Shown: piece after piece, positions 1-7,096 of the stretch
Layout: each line of letters opens with the position of its first letter
Numbering within the stretch: position 1 is the first letter of the stretch
Assembly: GCA_046347945.1 (NCBI GenBank)
Contig: JAXMFB010000003.1
Span: 186,001 to 250,000, forward strand
From: Zeimonas sp046347945
GTDB taxonomy: Bacteria > Pseudomonadota > Gammaproteobacteria > Burkholderiales > Burkholderiaceae_E
Direction: 5' to 3'
Length of the DNA: 64,000 nt
Notes under the pieces: model-generated
What the model was told of the DNA's origin: nothing
Seen by the model: only the letters and a program-made list of their open reading frames with translations
Database searches by the model: none
Program-made: the position numbers and the translations under genes

Positions 1-76
1 TCGCAAGGACCTTGTCGAGCGCGCCCAGCATCTGCGTGTAGACCGGAACGCTGGCGTCGTACATCGAAATCGGCAT
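1..76 (-). CDS. DUF1993 family protein, N-terminal part only
   Basis: The reverse strand reads from ATG at 76 as MPISMYDASVPVYTQMLGAL followed by DKVLA, then leaves the window. The start resembles the DUF1993 family, whose members begin with a similar SMYxASVPVFxRML stretch. The function of this family is not established. The gene is divergent from frmA, with 78 bases between the two start codons. Only 25 residues are visible, so the call rests on the N-terminal signature alone. Confidence 0.6.
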   Translation of the reverse strand, partial: MPISMYDASVPVYTQMLGALDKVLA

Positions 77-100
77 GGCGGGATTCCTCGTCTGGATCGG

Positions 101-116
101 GGGCATCATGATGCCC
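101..116. promoter_or_regulatory. 16-bp perfect palindrome between DUF1993 gene and frmA
   Basis: GGGCATCATGATGCCC is a perfect inverted repeat in the 78-bp divergent intergenic region. It directly abuts a -10-like GATAAT at 117-122 that would serve frmA. A palindrome placed there could be an operator for formaldehyde-responsive control, but no frmR-type regulator gene is seen in the window and the palindrome may be chance. Confidence 0.35.
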
Positions 117-154
117 GATAATCGGCGCGGCCAAGCCCCGAGAGGAGACGACCG

Positions 155-1264
155 ATGGACGTGCGTGCCGCAGTCTGCTACGAACCCGGCCAGCCGCTGG
201 TGATCGAGACCGTGCAGCTCGACGGGCCGCGCGCCTTCGAGGTGCTGGTCGAGATCCGGGCCACCGGCGTGTGCCACACCGACGAGTTCACGCGGTCGGG
301 CGCCGACCCCGAAGGGCTGTTCCCGGCGATCTTCGGGCACGAAGGCGCGGGCGTCGTCGTCGACGTCGGCCCCGGCGTCACCTCGGTGAAGAAGGGCGAC
401 CACGTGATCCCGCTCTACACCCCCGAGTGCCGGCAATGCAGGTCGTGCCTGTCGCGCAAGACCAACCTGTGCACCGCGATCCGCGCCACGCAGGGCAAGG
501 GGGTGATGCCCGACGGCACGAGCCGCTTCTCGATCGGGGGCACGAAGATCCATCACTACATGGGCTGCTCCACGTTCGCGAACTACACGGTGCTGCCCGA
601 GATCGCGGTGGCGAAGATTCGCGAGGACGCGCCGTTCGACAAGGTCTGCTACATCGGCTGCGGCGTCACCACCGGCCTGGGCGCGGTGATCAACACCGCG
701 AAGGTCGAGCCGGGCGCCAACGTCGTCGTCTTCGGCCTGGGCGGCATCGGGCTGAACGTCGTGCAGGGTGCGCGGATGGTCGGCGCCGGGAGAATCATCG
801 GCGTCGACCTGAACCCGGCGCGCGAGGCGCTCGCGCGCAGGTTCGGGCTCACGCACTTCGTGAACCCGAAGGACGTGCAGGGCGACCTGGTCGCGCACCT
901 GGTCGAGCTCACCGACGGCGGCGCCGACTACAGCTTCGAGTGCGTGGGCAACGTGCAGCTGATGCGCCAGGCGCTCGAGTGCTGCCACCGCGGCTGGGGC
1001 GTGTCGGTGATCGTCGGCGTGGCCGGCGCTGGGCAGGAAATCTCGACCCGACCGTTCCAGCTGGTGACCGGGCGGGTCTGGAAGGGCACCGCGTTCGGCG
1101 GCGCGCGCGGCCGCACCGACGTGCCGAAGATCGTCGACTGGTACATGGAAGGGAAGATCGACATCGACAGCCTGATCACGCACACGATGCCCCTCGAGCG
1201 GATCAACGACGCGTTCGACCTGATGCACCGCGGCGAGTCGATCCGCAGCGTGGTGGTCTACTGA
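155..1264 (+). CDS. frmA: S-(hydroxymethyl)glutathione dehydrogenase / class III alcohol dehydrogenase
   Basis: Cytosolic zinc enzyme that oxidises S-(hydroxymethyl)glutathione, the spontaneous adduct of formaldehyde and glutathione, to S-formylglutathione with NAD+. The 369 residues match family length. Visible are catalytic zinc ligands Cys40, His62 and Cys169 (in GCGVTTG), the structural zinc cysteines 92, 95, 98 and 106, and the Rossmann GLGGIG at 194-199. The start follows a clear GAGAGGAG ribosome site. The stop overlaps the start of fghA by one base (TGATG), so the two steps of formaldehyde detoxification are translationally coupled. Confidence 0.95.
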   Translation: MDVRAAVCYEPGQPLVIETVQLDGPRAFEVLVEIRATGVCHTDEFTRSGADPEGLFPAIFGHEGAGVVVDVGPGVTSVKKGDHVIPLYTPECRQCRSCLSRKTNLCTAIRATQGKGVMPDGTSRFSIGGTKIHHYMGCSTFANYTVLPEIAVAKIREDAPFDKVCYIGCGVTTGLGAVINTAKVEPGANVVVFGLGGIGLNVVQGARMVGAGRIIGVDLNPAREALARRFGLTHFVNPKDVQGDLVAHLVELTDGGADYSFECVGNVQLMRQALECCHRGWGVSVIVGVAGAGQEISTRPFQLVTGRVWKGTAFGGARGRTDVPKIVDWYMEGKIDIDSLITHTMPLERINDAFDLMHRGESIRSVVVY

Positions 1265-2118
1265 TGGCTGGCGACGACGACTTCCGCGTGATCGCCGAGC
1301 ACGCCTGCTTCGGCGGGGTGCAGGGCTTCTACTCGCACGCTTCGACCGTCTGCCGGGCGCCGATGCGCTTCTCGGTCTACCGGCCCCCGCAGGCGTCGAC
1401 CGGGCGCGTGCCGGTGCTGTACTACCTGGCCGGGCTCACCTGCACCGAGGAGACCTTCATGATGAAGGCGGGTGCGCAGCGCATGGCCGCCGAACTGGGA
1501 TTGATGCTGGTCGCGCCGGACACCAGTCCGCGGGTGCGCCTGCCGGGCGACGATGCGCACTGGGACTTCGGGCTGGGCGCCGGGTTCTACGTCGATGCCA
1601 CCTTCGCGCCGTGGTCGAAGCACTACCACCTGTACAGCTGGGTCACGCAGGAGCTGCCGGCGCTGGTCGCGCAGCGGTTTCCCGCATCGGGCGCGCAGGG
1701 CATCTTCGGCCATTCGATGGGCGGGCACGGGGCGCTGGTCTGCGCGATGCGCAACCCCGACCGCTACCGGTCGGTCTCGGCATTCGCGCCGATCGCGGCG
1801 CCCACGCAGTGCCCATGGGGGCAGAAGGCGTTCGGCGGCTATCTCGGCGAGGACCGCGCCGAGTGGGCGCAGTACGACGCGACCGAGCTCGCCGCGCGGC
1901 GCGGGTTCGGCACGACGATCCTGGTGGACCAGGGAACGGCTGACGAGTACCTGTCGCTGCAGCTGCTGCCGGACCGGCTGGTCGAGGCGTGCAGGGCTTC
2001 GGGGACGCCGATCAGGCTGAACCTGCGCGAGGGGTACGGGCACGGATACTGGTTCGTGCAGACCTTCGTCGAAGACCACCTGCGGCATCACGCCGCGCTG
2101 CTGGGCGGCGAGGCGTGA
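1264..2118 (+). CDS. fghA: S-formylglutathione hydrolase
   Basis: Serine esterase (alpha/beta hydrolase, esterase D type) that hydrolyses S-formylglutathione to formate and glutathione, completing the pathway begun by frmA. It has 284 residues, the normal length. The nucleophile Ser151 sits in GHSMGGH (149-155); Asp227 in VDQGTADEYL and His260 in GYGHGYWF complete the triad. The chosen start at 1264 overlaps the frmA stop and agrees with the family N-terminus; longer upstream reading in this frame is only a shadow of frmA. A degenerate copy of codons about 52-100 of this gene lies at 10934-11084. Confidence 0.94.
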   Translation: MAGDDDFRVIAEHACFGGVQGFYSHASTVCRAPMRFSVYRPPQASTGRVPVLYYLAGLTCTEETFMMKAGAQRMAAELGLMLVAPDTSPRVRLPGDDAHWDFGLGAGFYVDATFAPWSKHYHLYSWVTQELPALVAQRFPASGAQGIFGHSMGGHGALVCAMRNPDRYRSVSAFAPIAAPTQCPWGQKAFGGYLGEDRAEWAQYDATELAARRGFGTTILVDQGTADEYLSLQLLPDRLVEACRASGTPIRLNLREGYGHGYWFVQTFVEDHLRHHAALLGGEA

Positions 2119-2176
2119 CGGGCGTCGCCGGACCTTTCGAATCCCGCGTCCGTCCACGACACCCCTGGGAGCCCGC

Positions 2177-3094
2177 ATGAGCCGCACCGCGGCTTTCGAC
2201 GCCGGCGCGCTGGCCATCGCCGGGCTGACCGCGTTGCTCTGGGGGCTCACCGGCGTGTTCGTGCGACTGCTTCCGTCGCTGCCGCCGCTCACGCTGACCG
2301 CGCTTCGGCTGGCGATCGCGTTCGCCGTGCTGCTGCCGATGCTCGGCCTTGCGCCGACGATGCGGCGCGCGCTGGGCATCGTCGCGAAACAGGCGAGCGC
2401 CTACGCGCTCGCATCGCTGCTGGTCGGCTACTACCTGTTGGCGACCGCGGCGTTCCAGCTCGCCCCGGTGGCGGAAGTGGCGGTGCTGCTCAGCACGTCG
2501 CCGGTCTTCGTGCTGTCGTTCAGGCGCCTGCGCGGCGAGCCGGTACAGCGACGCCAGGCGGCCGGCGCGCTGCTCGCACTCTCGGGGGTCGCGATCGTCG
2601 TGGCGCCGGGCTGGTCGCCGGGCGCCGCGCCCACGGCCGCCCGCCTCGCGGGCGACGGCCTCGCGGCCTGCGCGGCGGCGCTGACCGCGGTCTATGCGAT
2701 CTACTACAACGCGCTGGCGCAGCGCGGGCGCGCACCCGATTCGGTCGCACTGTCGGTGCTGACGCTTGCGGTCGGCGTGATCGCGGCAGGATCGGCTGCG
2801 GCGCTGCTGGAGCCGCAGGCCGCCGTCGGCCCGTGGGAGACGACGATCGCGCTGCTGCTCGGGCTGGGCGTCCTGTGCACTGCCGTGCCGACGATCGGCT
2901 TCGCCGTGGCGTCGCGCCGGCTGGCGGCGGTGGTGACCGCCTGCATATCGCTGAGCATCCCGATCTTCGCCGCGCTGTTCGCGCAGTGGCTGCTGGGCGA
3001 ATCCCTGTCGGTGCTGTTCGTGCCCGGCCTGGCGTTCGCGCTCGCCGGGATGGCGATGATCGTCGTCCCGGGTCGACAGCGATCGATCGCTTGA
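2177..3094 (+). CDS. EamA-type DMT superfamily transporter
   Basis: Inner-membrane permease of the drug/metabolite transporter superfamily, 305 residues with about ten hydrophobic segments in two EamA repeats (roughly residues 10-140 and 155-295). The N-terminal repeat begins with the typical ALLWGLTGVFVR. Many relatives export amino acids or other metabolites; the substrate cannot be inferred here. It stands 58 bases behind fghA on the same strand and could be cotranscribed, but nothing ties it to formaldehyde metabolism. Confidence 0.85.
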   Translation: MSRTAAFDAGALAIAGLTALLWGLTGVFVRLLPSLPPLTLTALRLAIAFAVLLPMLGLAPTMRRALGIVAKQASAYALASLLVGYYLLATAAFQLAPVAEVAVLLSTSPVFVLSFRRLRGEPVQRRQAAGALLALSGVAIVVAPGWSPGAAPTAARLAGDGLAACAAALTAVYAIYYNALAQRGRAPDSVALSVLTLAVGVIAAGSAAALLEPQAAVGPWETTIALLLGLGVLCTAVPTIGFAVASRRLAAVVTACISLSIPIFAALFAQWLLGESLSVLFVPGLAFALAGMAMIVVPGRQRSIA

Positions 3095-3102
3095 GTGCGC
3101 GC

Positions 3103-3580
3103 TCAGCGGATACCCAGCCCTCGATCCAGCGACACCGAGCCTGCGCCGCGCGCCACCAGCAGCGCGGGCAGGCCGGCCCACGACAGGTGCGTCGGCCAGG
3201 CATCGGGGTAGACGAAGACCTGGATCACGGCGGTCATGCCGAGCAGCGCCAGCGCCGATGCGCGGGTCAGCAGCCCGAGCACCAGCAGCACCGGGAACAG
3301 GTGCTCGGCGTAGGTGGGCCAGGTGGGCCGCGAGCTCCGGCGGCAGCAGCGGCACCCGGTACTCGTCGGCGAACAGCTGGTAGGTGCCGGCCGACACGCC
3401 GAGCCAGCCGTCGACCTTCGTGCGGCCCGACAGCCAGAAGATGGCGGCGATCGCGACCCGCGCAATCAGTGCGAGCACGTCGTCGTTCAGCACCCTGGCC
3501 ATCCGGTCGCAGGCGCGCGACCACGCGCCGCTGCGCGTCGGGGCCGGGCTGCGCCGCTCGGCGGCGATGGTATCGATCAT
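3103..3580 (-). pseudogene. DoxX family membrane protein, frameshifted
   Basis: Last gene of the bufA-bufB-bufC-doxX group; its ATG at 3580 overlaps the bufC stop (ATGA). The N-terminal half reads normally to LLPPELAAHLA (near 3325), then the frame changes and continues as TYAEHLFPVLLVLGLLTR to GLGIR and a stop at 3103. Total length is 478 bases, not a multiple of three, so one net base is extra or two are missing. The lesion falls in a short repeated GGTGGGCC tract, a likely slippage site. DoxX proteins in gig/buf operons are small four-helix membrane proteins thought to act in redox or metal-stress defence. Real mutation and sequence error cannot be separated here. Confidence 0.75.
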
Positions 3581-4492
3581 GGCCTGCACTCCTCGTCGGG
3601 GAAGTCGTGCGCAGGCGCGCAAACGCGCCGGCGCGCATCAGGCAGGCCATCGTGGCCGCCAGATCGACGCCCGGGTCGGCGGCGAGCGCGGCCGCGGCGC
3701 ACTCGGCCAGCGTCTGCCCGGCCGCGCAGGCGTCGAGGAAAACGCAGTCGCCGCGCCTCGCCTCGACGGCCTCGACCGCGTCGCCGGCGCGCACCAGCAG
3801 CGCGCCTTCGGCTTGCCACGCAGGCTCGAAGACCGCGCCCTCGTCGAGGGCGTGCCGGCGCGGGCGTGCCGCCAGATGCTCCAGGTGGGATTGCGGTCGA
3901 ACCACGCCCAGCGCGCCGACGCGTGCGGCGCGAGCACGGTGCGGGCGAGCTCGCCGGGCGCCAGCGCCGCCACGCGCGACGCGTCGAGCGGCGGTTCGTC
4001 GGCGGCGAGGTGCGCCTCGGTCCAGAGGCGATCGAGCCGAGCGATGTCCGGGAGGTACGGCAGGCCTGCGGCCGGCGCGAAGGCGGCGAGAAACTCCGCG
4101 AATCCGTCCCCGTAGTCGAACAGGCAGGGGTGCGACGGCGGGGCCCGGCGCACGTGGACGGCTGCGGCCGCGCGAAACCACTCGTCGCCGACCAGGCGGA
4201 CGACCGCCGGGTAGTTGGCCGCGAGCGCGTCGATGCAGCCGGTCACGACCGTGTTGCGGTAGACCGCGAAGCCGGGATGCGCGAACAGCGACTCACGCGT
4301 GGCGCGAACCGGGGGCGCGCTCGTGGCGCCGTTGGCAATCGCTGTCGCGACATCGGGCAGCGGCGTCGGGACATCAGGGAGCGCGGTCGCGCCGTCGGGG
4401 ATCGTCTGCTCGCCGGCCAGCAGCGCGCGCAGGAACGCATCCTGGAATCGCGCGAGATCGCCCGGTGCGGCGGTCGGGGCGCGTGAGCTCAT
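3577..4492 (-). pseudogene. bufC: bufC/gigB-like DUF2063 protein, frameshifted
   Basis: DUF2063-family partner of the MNIO enzyme, believed to help it bind and position the precursor peptide. The reading from ATG 4492 is intact for about 210 residues (MSSRAPTAAPGDLARFQDAF to FDRNPTWSIWRHARAG). It then shifts frame near 3850 and continues as ALDEGAVFEPAWQAEG to CLMRAGAFARL. A second shift near 3615 is needed to reach DFPDEECRP and the stop at 3577. The start overlaps the bufB stop (ATGA) and the end overlaps the doxX start, so the original operon was tightly coupled. At least two lesions make it non-functional as written. Confidence 0.75.
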
Positions 4493-5335
4493 GCGGCCTG
4501 CGCAGCGGGATCGCGGATCGCGGCGCCGCTTCGAGGATCGACTGCGCGCGCGCCCGCTCGTCGAGCAGCTCGGCGAACGCGGGCAGGTTGCCGTCGCGCT
4601 CGATCAGCGTCGGCCGCGGCCCGATTCGCGCCACGAGGCGCCGGTACAGCGCCCAGACCGCCTCGTCGACCGGCGCGTCGTGCGAATCGACCAGCAGCGC
4701 TGCGCCGTGCACCGGATCGCGGGAGTGCCCGGCCAGGTGGATCTCCTCGACCAGCGCGCCGGGCACCGCGTCGAGCCATGCGCCGGCGTCGAAGCCCAGG
4801 TTGCTCGCGCTCACGAAGACGTTGTTGACGTCGACGAGCAGGCGGCAGCCGCTGCGACGGCACAGCTCGACGAGGAACGCCACCTCGCCGAACTCGTGCT
4901 CGCCGATGCGCAGGTAGTGCGACGGGTTCTCGATCGCGATGGGCCGGCCGAGCCGCTGCTGCCGCGATCGACGTTCGCGGCGATGCGCGCCAGCGCGGCG
5001 CGGAGTTCGCGGCACCGGCAACAGGTCGGGCAGCCAGACGCCGCGCCACGACGACCAGGCCAGATGCTCGGACACCCGCGCCGGCTCGACCTGCCGCGCG
5101 AGCGCCGCCGAGACGGTCGAGGTGCCGGGAATCGGGCTCGGCGTCGGAGGCCAGCGACAGGCCGACGCCGTGCAGCGCGACCGGATGGCGCGCGCGGATC
5201 GCGCGAAGCCAGGCGGACCGCGGGCCGCCCGCCGCCATAGTTCTCGGGATGGACTTCGAACCAGCCCGTCCGCGGCGCACCGAGCGCGTCGTCGAAATGT
5301 TCGGGCTTGAGCCCGAGGCCCGCGGACGGCGCCAT
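4489..5335 (-). pseudogene. bufB: bufB/gigA-like MNIO (DUF692) enzyme, multiply frameshifted
   Basis: Multinuclear non-heme iron oxidative (MNIO, DUF692) enzyme, the class that modifies cysteines of small precursor peptides such as bufferins. Family blocks are present in order but in different frames: AGLGLKPEHFDDAL and FEVHPENY near the start; then ARHPVALHGVGLSLAS; then SEHLAWSSWRGVWLPDLLP; then PIAIENPSHYLR, LLVDVNNVFVSASNLG, EIHLAGHS and DSHDAPVDEAVW; then the C-terminal end in the frame that stops at 4489. At least four frame changes are required. The metal-ligand blocks HPEN, ENPS, DVNN and HLAGHS are all recognisable, so the indels look recent or are sequence errors. The ATG at 5335 is two bases past the bufA stop. 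Confidence 0.8.
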
Positions 5336-5337
5336 GG

Positions 5338-5627
5338 TCAGCTCTTCATCGCCGTGAGCGAGCCCATGCCTTCGGCGTCTTCATGGTCGTGCAGCTGCCC
5401 TTGGGCATCGTACTTCCATGCGTTGTCCTGGTAGTCCACCTTCGCGGTGCCCGCGCAGGTCGTGCCGGGGCCGGCAGCGCAGTCGTTCTTGCCCGCGAGC
5501 GAGACGCCTTAGCACTTCGAGCGCGACCTTGTCGTCCATGGGTTTCTTGTCCTCGGCGGCCAGCGCGGCGCCAGCCGCGAGTGCGCCGAGCGCGAACATC
5601 GTGACGGCGATCAGTTTGACGTGACAT
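5338..5627 (-). pseudogene. bufA: bufA/gigP-like DUF2282 precursor peptide, disrupted
   Basis: Small exported precursor of the bufferin/gold-induced (DUF2282) family, whose cysteines are modified by the MNIO enzyme. ATG at 5627 has an AGGAG site eight bases upstream but is one frame off the signal peptide (KLIAVTMFALGALAAGAALA, then EDKKPMDDK). A second shift leads into K-C-stop-GVSLAGKNDCAAGPGTTCAG and KVDYQDNAWKY, ending MGSLTAMKS before the stop at 5338. The stop (TAA, read at 5509-5511) replaces the Tyr of the family's KCYGVSLAG motif. The four family cysteines survive. Two shifts plus a nonsense codon argue for decay. Confidence 0.75.
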
Positions 5628-5723
5628 GAATGCAACTCCTCGATGAGGTGGATGAGAACGTTCGACAGCGACCTCGCCGCGCCGGACCGCAAGGGCTCGC
5701 GAAGCGGCGGGTCTGCAGGCAAG

Positions 5724-5749
5724 TTCGACGCGAACGCGTTGCCGGTTAC
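5724..5749 (-). promoter_or_regulatory. SigF-type ECF promoter for the buf operon
   Basis: On the minus strand GTAACC (5749-5744) is followed after exactly 16 bases by CGAA (5727-5724). This is the GTAACC-N16-CGAA form I recall for SigF of Caulobacter. It lies about 97 bases upstream of the bufA start. The same bipartite element occurs on the plus strand in front of the sigma factor gene, which makes chance unlikely. Confidence 0.75.
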
Positions 5750-5832
5750 AGCCGATCGCGCGATATGCTTCATGTTCGACGAAGCACGCTCGCGGCCGGA
5801 TTCGCGCCGCCGTACCCCCGAACGACCGGGCT

Positions 5833-5858
5833 GTAACCGAAAGCGGCAATGCAACGAA
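5833..5858 (+). promoter_or_regulatory. SigF-type ECF promoter for the sigma/anti-sigma operon
   Basis: GTAACC at 5833-5838, a 16-base spacer, and CGAA at 5855-5858: identical in motif and spacing to the divergent minus-strand element at 5724-5749. This points to autoregulation of the sigma gene. The -10 half overlaps the first codons of the longest reading of the sigma gene, so translation should begin further downstream. Confidence 0.72.
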
Positions 5859-6421
5859 CTGGCATTGGAGGCTCGGCGAACGCGACCGAGGAGCGACTGC
5901 GCGAAGCGCTGGTACGCGGGCTGGCGGGCGATTCCGCCGCCTACCAGGCGTTCCTGAAGGCGCTCGGTGCGCACCTGCGGGCCTTTTTCCGCAGGCGCCT
6001 GGGCCGGCTGCCGGACGAAGTGGAGGATCTGGTGCAGGAAACCCTGCTTGCGGTACACAACCAGCGGCACACGTACGACCCGGACCAGCCGCTGACCGCG
6101 TGGGTGCATGCGATCGCGCGCTACAAGCTCGTCGACCTGCTGCGCCGGCGCGCCCGCGGCGACGCGCAGACCGATTCCCTCGACGACGCCGACGCGGTGT
6201 TCGCCGCGAGCGATGCCGAAGCGAGCGAGGCGCGGCGCGACCTCGCGAAGCTGCTGCAGGCGCTCCCCGAGCGCCAGCGCCTGCCGATCCTGCACGTGAA
6301 GATCGAGGGGCTGTCGGTACTCGAGACTTCGCGCCTGACCGGCCTGTCGGTTTCGGCGGTGAAGATCGGCGTGCATCGGGGCCTGAAGGCGCTCGCGGCG
6401 ATGATCCGGAGCACGCGATGA
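5849..6421 (+). CDS. ECF sigma factor, SigF/RpoQ-like
   Basis: Extracytoplasmic-function sigma factor of 190 residues in the longest reading. Region 2 is visible as AYQAFLKALGAHLRAFFRRRL with VEDLVQETLLAVH and PLTAWVHAIARYKLVDLLRR. Region 4 ends in LPERQRLPILHVKIEGLSVLETSRLTGLS and the helix SVSAVKIGVHRGLKAL. It is translationally coupled (ATGA) to an NrsF/DUF1109 gene, the arrangement of SigF-NrsF metal-stress systems. The ATG at 5849 lies inside the predicted -10 element. A GGAGG at 5867-5871 precedes the family-like N-terminus NATEERLREALVRGL (from 5879), but no ATG, GTG or TTG is suitably placed there, so the true start is uncertain or lost. Confidence 0.85.
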   Translation: MQRTGIGGSANATEERLREALVRGLAGDSAAYQAFLKALGAHLRAFFRRRLGRLPDEVEDLVQETLLAVHNQRHTYDPDQPLTAWVHAIARYKLVDLLRRRARGDAQTDSLDDADAVFAASDAEASEARRDLAKLLQALPERQRLPILHVKIEGLSVLETSRLTGLSVSAVKIGVHRGLKALAAMIRSTR

Positions 6422-7059
6422 GAACCGACGACCTGGTGACGATGCTCGCGACCGGCGCAGGAGACGTCGAGCCGTCGGCGGCGCGCCGCCGCTTTGCGCT
6501 CGCGATCGGCTGGGGCGCGCTCGGCGCCTCGCTGCTGATGGCGATCCTGCTCGGCGTGCGCGACGACCTCGCGCAGGCGGCCGGCCTGCCGATGTTCTGG
6601 ATGAAGTTCGGCTTCGTGGCGGCGCTGGCGGTCGCCAGCGTGGTGGCGGCGCTGCGGCTCTCGCAACCCGGCGTCGCGCTCGGCGGCGCGCCGCTCGGGC
6701 TGGCCGCGCCGCTGCTGGCGATCTGGGCGCTGGCCGGCGCGGTCCTGCTCGCGGCCGAGCCGGCCGATCGCGCCGGCCTGATCTTCGGCCAGACCTGGTC
6801 GACCTGCCCGCTGAACATCACGGTGCTGTCGGTACCGACCTGGGCCACCGCGATGTGGGCGATGAAGGGCCTGGCGCCCACCCGGCTGCGGCTCGCGGGG
6901 GGCGTGGCCGGCCTGCTGGCCGGCGCCGTGGCGGCCGTGGTCTATACGCTGCATTGCCCCGAGATGGCCGCCCCGTTCCTCGCGACCTGGTACGTGCTCG
7001 GGATCCTGATCCCGGCCGTCCTGGGCGCGCTGCTCGGCCCGAGGCTGCTGCGCTGGTAG
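6418..7059 (+). CDS. nrsF: NrsF/DUF1109 family anti-sigma factor
   Basis: Inner-membrane protein of 213 residues with about six hydrophobic segments, typical of DUF1109/NrsF proteins that sequester a SigF-type ECF factor until metal or oxidative stress. Two periplasm-facing cysteines stand in the family positions: one in WSTCPLN (about residue 134) and one in LHCPEM (about residue 180). In NrsF relatives such cysteines are needed for sensing. The start overlaps the sigma stop (ATGA). No frame damage is seen, unlike the divergent operon it should control. Confidence 0.85.
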   Translation: MRTDDLVTMLATGAGDVEPSAARRRFALAIGWGALGASLLMAILLGVRDDLAQAAGLPMFWMKFGFVAALAVASVVAALRLSQPGVALGGAPLGLAAPLLAIWALAGAVLLAAEPADRAGLIFGQTWSTCPLNITVLSVPTWATAMWAMKGLAPTRLRLAGGVAGLLAGAVAAVVYTLHCPEMAAPFLATWYVLGILIPAVLGALLGPRLLRW

Positions 7060-7096
7060 TGGATGGATATCCAGCGAATCCTCTAAACTCGCGGGC

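Noticed and set aside
2833..4917. 694-codon plus-strand frame across the buf region
   Set aside because: Low-complexity Arg/Ala/Pro-rich shadow; all recognisable domains in this stretch lie on the minus strand.
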